Shown here one piece after another: positions 58,895-64,000 of a stretch of 64,000 nt of DNA. Both the position numbers and the translations under genes were made by a program. The first letter of the stretch is position 1; each line of letters starts with the position of its first letter. This DNA comes from Panonychus citri (Eukaryota; Arthropoda; Arachnida; Trombidiformes; Tetranychidae), in NCBI RefSeq assembly GCF_014898815.1, contig NW_026515468.1, positions 1,550,001 to 1,614,000 of the forward strand, written 5' to 3'. The notes below the pieces were generated by a model that was not told where the DNA came from, did not search any database, and saw nothing but the letters and a program-made list of their open reading frames with translations.

Positions 58895-61877
58895 CCTCAT
58901 TATTCCTGGTTCAATAAACACCGATCCAGTTTCCATCCTCTATGATCCAGGATCTAATATCTCTTTGATTAATAAATCAATTGTTGATCAATTGAACCTT
59001 AAATCAATTAAGTTTAATGGTTCAAGTTTTTCAACAATGACTGGGGAAGGGGAAATTTCAAGTCTCGCAAAACTCAATTTAACTATTGGATCGATTTCTC
59101 ATTCCATCTTTGCTTATGTCACAAATTTACTTTGTGTTGATCTGCTGTTGGGATTGGATTTAATCTGGAAATTCAATCTCAAATGTGATTCTAATTACCA
59201 AATCACCCAAACTCCTGGTACTCCAGTTGAACCAACAACCATCAAGCTGCTGCCTCTCCCAATTAAGCTGAATGACAATTTTTATTTGGATCTGAAGACC
59301 AAATTAATTGCTGCTGATCAGGTAAATGCTGATAGTATCAATGCTGCTATGCTAAAGCTGTTGACCCAATATAAAGGGGTATTTGCTGAAGGTAAGTTCG
59401 ACATGGGCCAGTTAAAAGAGGTCGAATGCATCGTCGAATTGGATACCGAAATTCCAATCAACTCTAAACCTTATCGCACTTTGCGTGAGGACAAGATTGT
59501 TGCTGAAGTTAAATCTCTGCTGGAAGCAAAGTTGATCCGTCCATCTAACTCACCTTATGCTCCACCTGTTACATTGGCCTTCAAAAGGGAAGACAATGAT
59601 AAGACCCGATTCTGCATCGATTATCGGAAACTTAACGATAAGATGCTCGCTGATAAATACCCGATGCCCCGGATTGAAGACATTATCGATTCTCTCTATG
59701 GGAGTAAATTCTTCAGTGTCTTCGACATTAGATCTGGGTTCTGGCACATCAAGGTTCGAGAGAAGGACATCCACAAGACCGCCTTCATTACTCAACATGG
59801 TCATTATGAATGGCTAGTGATGCCGTTCGGTTTGAAAAATGCTCCAGCCATTTTTCAAAGGTCAATCCGAAATATTTTGGAGAAACATCGATTGACAAAC
59901 TTTTGTCACAATTACATTGATGACATTATCATCTTTTCACCATCTCTCCAAACCCACATTGATCATCTCTCTTTTCGCTGCTGTTGAAGCTGAAAATATC
60001 AAATTGAACTTTGAAAAGTCCAAACTGTTCCAGACGAATGTAAATTATCTTGGTCATAATTTATCCCATGACTCAATCAAACCTCTTCATTCAAACATTG
60101 ATTCAATTTTGAATCTCAACCCACCGAAAAACGTATCAGAGGTTCGACGATTCTTGGGTAAAGTAAATTATAACAGAAAGTTTATCAAGAACATTACCAA
60201 AATTCTGGACCCAATCCATCAGCTGTTAAAAAAGGATACAAAGTTCAATTGGACTGCTGAATGCCAAGGGTCATTTGATCAAATCAAAACCTTGTACACT
60301 TCCGATCCCGTGCTGAAAATGTTCAACCCAAATGCTATGCTGATCCTGGAGACTGATGCTAGTCGTATTGGTCTAGGTGCTGTCCTAAAACAACCTGATG
60401 AGAACAACAAATTACATCCGATTGGATATTTTTCCAAAAAGTTAACTGTCCATCAAGTCAACTATCCCGTTACTCATCTCGAATGTTTGGCAATTGTCGA
60501 AGCTGTAAAATTTTGGCACCACTACCTCTATGACCGTAAATTCACGGTCATCACTGATCACATTGCTCTTAAAGCAATACATAAAATTAAGGAGCCAAAT
60601 AGTCGACTATTTACCTGGTCTTTCTTCCTCTCTCAATATGACTTTGAGGTTAAATACCGTCCTGGTAAAGAAAATGTCGAAGCTGATTATCTCTCAAGAG
60701 ATCCTATTGCTGCTGATCCAGTTGCTTACCCATTTAAACTGGTAAATTTCATTAATGCTGATGAAATTAAAGCTGAACAATCTAAAATCAATGATATTGA
60801 TTTACAACTCGCTGATGAAGCTGGACTCTATTACAAGGTTGATAAAAATGGTAACAGGAAGGTGATTCTACCTGAAACCTTGAGGTACAAGCTAATGGAC
60901 GCTGTTCCCCACAATTTGGTCATGTTGATATAAGGAAAATGATCACAATTATCAGCTGGAAATATACATGGACAAAATTAACTGAGGATGTAGTTAATTT
61001 TGTTAAGAACTGTAATCCATGTCAATTGGGTAAGACACGGAGATCAAAGCTAATTGCTGAAATGGGACATTTTGGTCCTGCTGAACGTCCATTCCAAATA
61101 ATCGCTATTGATACTATTTGTGGATTGGATCGATATGGATCCAAGAAACGCTACATTCACTTTGCTGTTGACCATTTCACCCGGTTTGTTTGGGCTATTG
61201 CCTCAAACCACCAAACTGCTGCTGAATTTGTTGCACTAATTAACAAAGTGACCGCTGATGGTAAACCTGAAACCATATTAGCTGATAAATTCACCGCTAT
61301 CACATCCAATGAATTTGCTGAATATTTGGACCGAATGGAAATTAAAATTAATTTCATTCCCAAATCATCACCACAATGCAACGGACTTTGTGAACGTGTT
61401 GGTAACACACTCATTGATCGGATAAGGATCAAAATGATCTCAAATAATTATCGATATGGATGGGTAAAGTATTTGCAACGTACTATCTTCGAGTACAATC
61501 ATACTCCTCATGCTGTTACTCAGTTTACTCCATTTTATTTATTTAATGGAAGTAAACCTAGGAATTGTGCTGATATTCAATTCCCCGAATTAGCTGAAGC
61601 CCGTTCTCAAGCTTGCCAAAATTCTATCGAGAATCATAAAACAAATGCTGAGATTTATAATCGCAAACATGATGATTATAAATTTGCTGAAAACGAAATG
61701 GTTTATATCAAAAATCGAGCTGGGATCAATAAAAGGAAATTTGATCAAAATAGCTGTGGACCTTTCCGAATTATCAGGAAAATTGCTACCAATATTTATG
61801 ATATTGCTTTTCGGAATCACCATTCCAGTCTGAACAAATTCACTCCAAACATTTGCTGCCAATATCCAGAAATATAA
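58863..61877 (+). pseudogene. pol: gypsy Pol polyprotein, broken by two frame changes
   Basis: Copies the element RNA and integrates the DNA. The first segment (58863-59987) holds an aspartic protease (YDPGSNISLIN, then LLLGLDLI) and most of reverse transcriptase (FDIRSGFW, FGLKNAPAIFQR, catalytic YIDD). The frame then shifts by one base near 59965. The second segment (to 60933) has the end of reverse transcriptase and RNase H (ETDASRIGLGAVL, LECLAIVEAVKFW, TDHIALK). A second one-base change near 60921 lies in the HHCC zinc domain of integrase. The third segment (60939-61877) gives CNPC, the integrase core with acidic residues in AIDT, LADKF and CERVG, and a GPF/Y-like C-terminal module (CGPFRII). 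Motifs are otherwise well preserved, so breaks are recent or sequencing errors. Confidence 0.9.
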
Positions 61878-61913
61878 CCTGAATTATCATTCCAAACCCC
61901 TTCGTTTAATCAT

Positions 61914-61924
61914 GAGGGTGGGGA
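61914..61924 (+). other. polypurine tract of the gypsy element
   Basis: GAGGGTGGGGA directly abuts the 3' LTR, the expected plus-strand primer; one T interrupts the purines. Confidence 0.8.
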
Positions 61925-62479
61925 TGTAATGTAAATTACATTTTAGAGAAAGAAAACAAAAGGGATTTTAAGTTCTCTTTCTCTCCTCTTTCTCTTGTTT
62001 TCTTTTCTCTTTCTTTTCCTCTTTCTTTCCTCTTTCTTTTTTGATTTAATTTCTCTCTCTCTCAACCTACAACTAATTAGCTAATTGTTGACAAACATTT
62101 ATAGTCATTGTTGATGTTGATCAACCACAACAACAACAGGCTAACAAAATTAATTTTGTTGATCAACATTAATTGTTGATGATGATGATGATTGAATTGT
62201 TGATGATAATCAACAACAACAACAACAACAACAGTCAGTTGGTGATTAGTTAATGATGGTGATGGTTGATTATAATCATGTTGATGATTAATTTAATTTG
62301 TTTTAATTTGTAATTAATAAAGATTAAATTGCTTGTTTAAATTTAGTTAATTAATTAATTCCTTTTCAGCATCGATTGGTTATTATTTCCAAGGAAGTGT
62401 TTAATTGGAATTCATATTCAGTGATAATTTCGTATTGGAATTATTTCTGTGAATTTCTGGCTGAAGCTCTTTCCTTATA
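61925..62479 (+). repeat. 3' LTR of the gypsy element
   Basis: 555 bp, identical by eye to 57235-57789 apart from TA instead of AG near its start (GTAAATTACA against GTAAATAGCA). Confidence 0.95.
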
Positions 62480-62483
62480 TGCA

Positions 62484-64000
62484 AAACTCTTGAAAGCCCC
62501 ATTTAAATCATTTTTGAAAGTTTGTTCAATATTAAACATGATATAGATTATGAAAACATACAACCTGATTGTTGAATATCATTTCTACTAGTTCTATCAT
62601 CGAAACTTTATCTTTTCAACTTCTGTAGCTCATTTAACAGATATTCCAGAAAAAACGCTTTTAAATCATTATTTTGAGCAAAGTAAAATTCAAAACTCAT
62701 TTTTATAGTGTTTTGATATCATAAGTAATCTATCAGAATTCGAAAAGCAAAGTTCGTCCATGTTTAGAATTTGTCTATGGGATTTTACATGTATTTTGAG
62801 CCTTGGATCGTTTAAAAACTTTTTCTATAATATGATAGATATCGGAAATATTTCATATCACTTTTGAAGACCCATATTAGAGTATGTTAAATAAAATGTT
62901 TCATTGGCCTGAGATCAGTTTTCAACGATCGCGGGCCGATTTTTTTACGGTATAAATAGTACCGAAACTGTTGATCACAAACTAATTTAAAGTATATCGA
63001 TCGATAGGCCTTATACAGGTTTATCTAGAATATCAGGAATATCGTAGTGATCTGAAAAATCCCCAGTTCACTACAATATAGCGAAGTTGCGCTTTTTGGC
63101 CTTAAATATCTCCCGTTTTTGAGTTCAAAAATAAAAACCGATGTCTAAATAATTTTGAATAGCCTATGTAAAACTCTGTTACTGAAAAAAGTTTAGTTCT
63201 TAACTAAAAAGGATAAAAAAGTTAAAAAATGGGAGATCCTCCTTTGAAATTAATTGCCAATTACAATGATTTTTTTACTCATGATTTTTTAATATTATTT
63301 CGATCGATATTCATCATGAATTAAACCTAATCATGTGAACAAAAATCTGTGAAATAGATGTTGTAGAATAAATGTTATTTTAATAAATTCTATTCATTTT
63401 AATAATTACGATCATCATAACAAATAAATTGTTATATGAAAAAAACTAATCTGATAACAATAAATCATGTGAACTTGTCAAAATTTTACCTGAAAAAATT
63501 GAGTTCTAAACAAAATTAATTAACTTTTCACCATAATAATAATAATGATCTTCTAAATTATTCAAAAACAGAGAGAATTCAAAATTTTTCGGTCGCCAGA
63601 TTGGCATGGAAAACTATGAGAAAGACCGTGAAATATTTATTATGAATTAAGAACAAAAAGTTTCTCTCTCTCTCTCTCTCTCTGTTCTTTATGTGTAATG
63701 ATAAGTATTTAAATTGTTTTATCATTAAAAAATCATTAGATGTTTTGTTTTTTTTCTCTAGCATTTCATGATAATCTATTTGTGACTAAACAAAACTCAA
63801 TACGAGTAAAAGATTCTCATCTTCTTAGCCATTTATCTCTTGCTCGTTTAAATCTTTTTCTCATTCTCGTGAAATAACTTCCAACTCGAAGATATTATTA
63901 TCGTTGTTAGAAGGATAAATAATGATATATTGTTGATAACCGTAACGATGTTGATAAGATAATAGGGATGTAAGAAGTCATGTTTCATGTAAGGTTAGTG
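62484..64000. other. non-coding flank after the gypsy element
   Basis: No supportable gene. A weak inverted repeat (ATCTCCC-T5 near 63107 and its complement near 63225-63238) may be the remnant of another small element. A (CT)n microsatellite is at about 63662-63683. Confidence 0.4.

Larger units (their letters stand above)
57235..62479 (+). mobile_element. Ty3/gypsy LTR retrotransposon
   Basis: A 5.2-kb element with 555-bp LTRs (57235-57789, 61925-62479), gag, and pol in the order protease, reverse transcriptase, RNase H, integrase (the Ty3/gypsy order). No env. A target duplication ATGCA flanks it (57230-57234 and 62479-62483; one base is shared with the LTR end, so 4 or 5 bp). LTRs differ at only two adjacent bases near their start, indicating recent insertion, yet pol carries two single-base frame breaks. 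It lies 66 bp from the mariner. Confidence 0.95.

Noticed and set aside
59550..59817. Overlapping frames in the reverse transcriptase region on both strands
   Set aside because: Shadows of pol in other frames.
63107..63240. Weak inverted repeat as a possible MITE
   Set aside because: Only about 12 matching bases and no target duplication.

Overview
The window is strongly AT-rich eukaryotic DNA: short spliced introns with GT..AG borders, abundant ATC/GAT-type and CT microsatellites, and a metazoan kinase and GPCR. The best guess is an arthropod, possibly an acariform (spider-mite-like) mite, but that taxonomic call is weak. No tRNA, rRNA or CRISPR array was found.

Layout. Positions 1-24.7 kb are gene-poor. 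They hold a near-perfect 480-bp direct duplication (1794-2273 and 13409-13894), a likely 5' UTR exon ending at 3700, a degenerate coding remnant on the minus strand (15377-15930), and a pair of adjacent perfect or near-perfect palindromes (21398-21463). An intronless 595-aa rhodopsin-like GPCR lies on the minus strand at 24693-26480. Positions 26.5-39.7 kb are mostly non-coding, with small uncertain ORFs near 32.5-32.9 kb and a long TTTC/TC tract at 34.9-35.0 kb.

From 45954 down to 39710 (minus strand) ten exons join in frame to encode the C-terminal 489 residues of a cGMP-dependent protein kinase: second cyclic-nucleotide-binding domain, kinase domain and AGC tail. The 5' exons were not found; the upstream DNA is a nest of transposable elements.

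The nest (about 46.1-62.5 kb) contains: a 229-bp fold-back MITE; a Tc1-like inverted-terminus pair (46148 and 52044); a minus-strand LTR element (46873-51513) with a tRNA-complementary primer site, a gag-like gene and no recognisable pol; a mariner-type element (55633-57163) with 35-bp terminal repeats, TA duplications and a frameshifted transposase; and a Ty3/gypsy element (57235-62479) with nearly identical 555-bp LTRs and a flanking target duplication. The gypsy element carries a textbook UUUAAAC -1 frameshift site overlapping the gag stop, but pol has two further frame breaks.

The most unusual material is inside the pol-less LTR element. It has a row of hairpins with a shared ANTGAA loop and different, base-paired stems (49681-50045). 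It also has a clean 93-codon basic ORF antisense to gag, preceded by 21-bp tandem repeats. Nearby are an orphan membrane-anchored ORF (52675-53160) and unrecognised exon-like sequences (54.7-55.5 kb). Coordinates in homopolymer-rich stretches may be off by a base.
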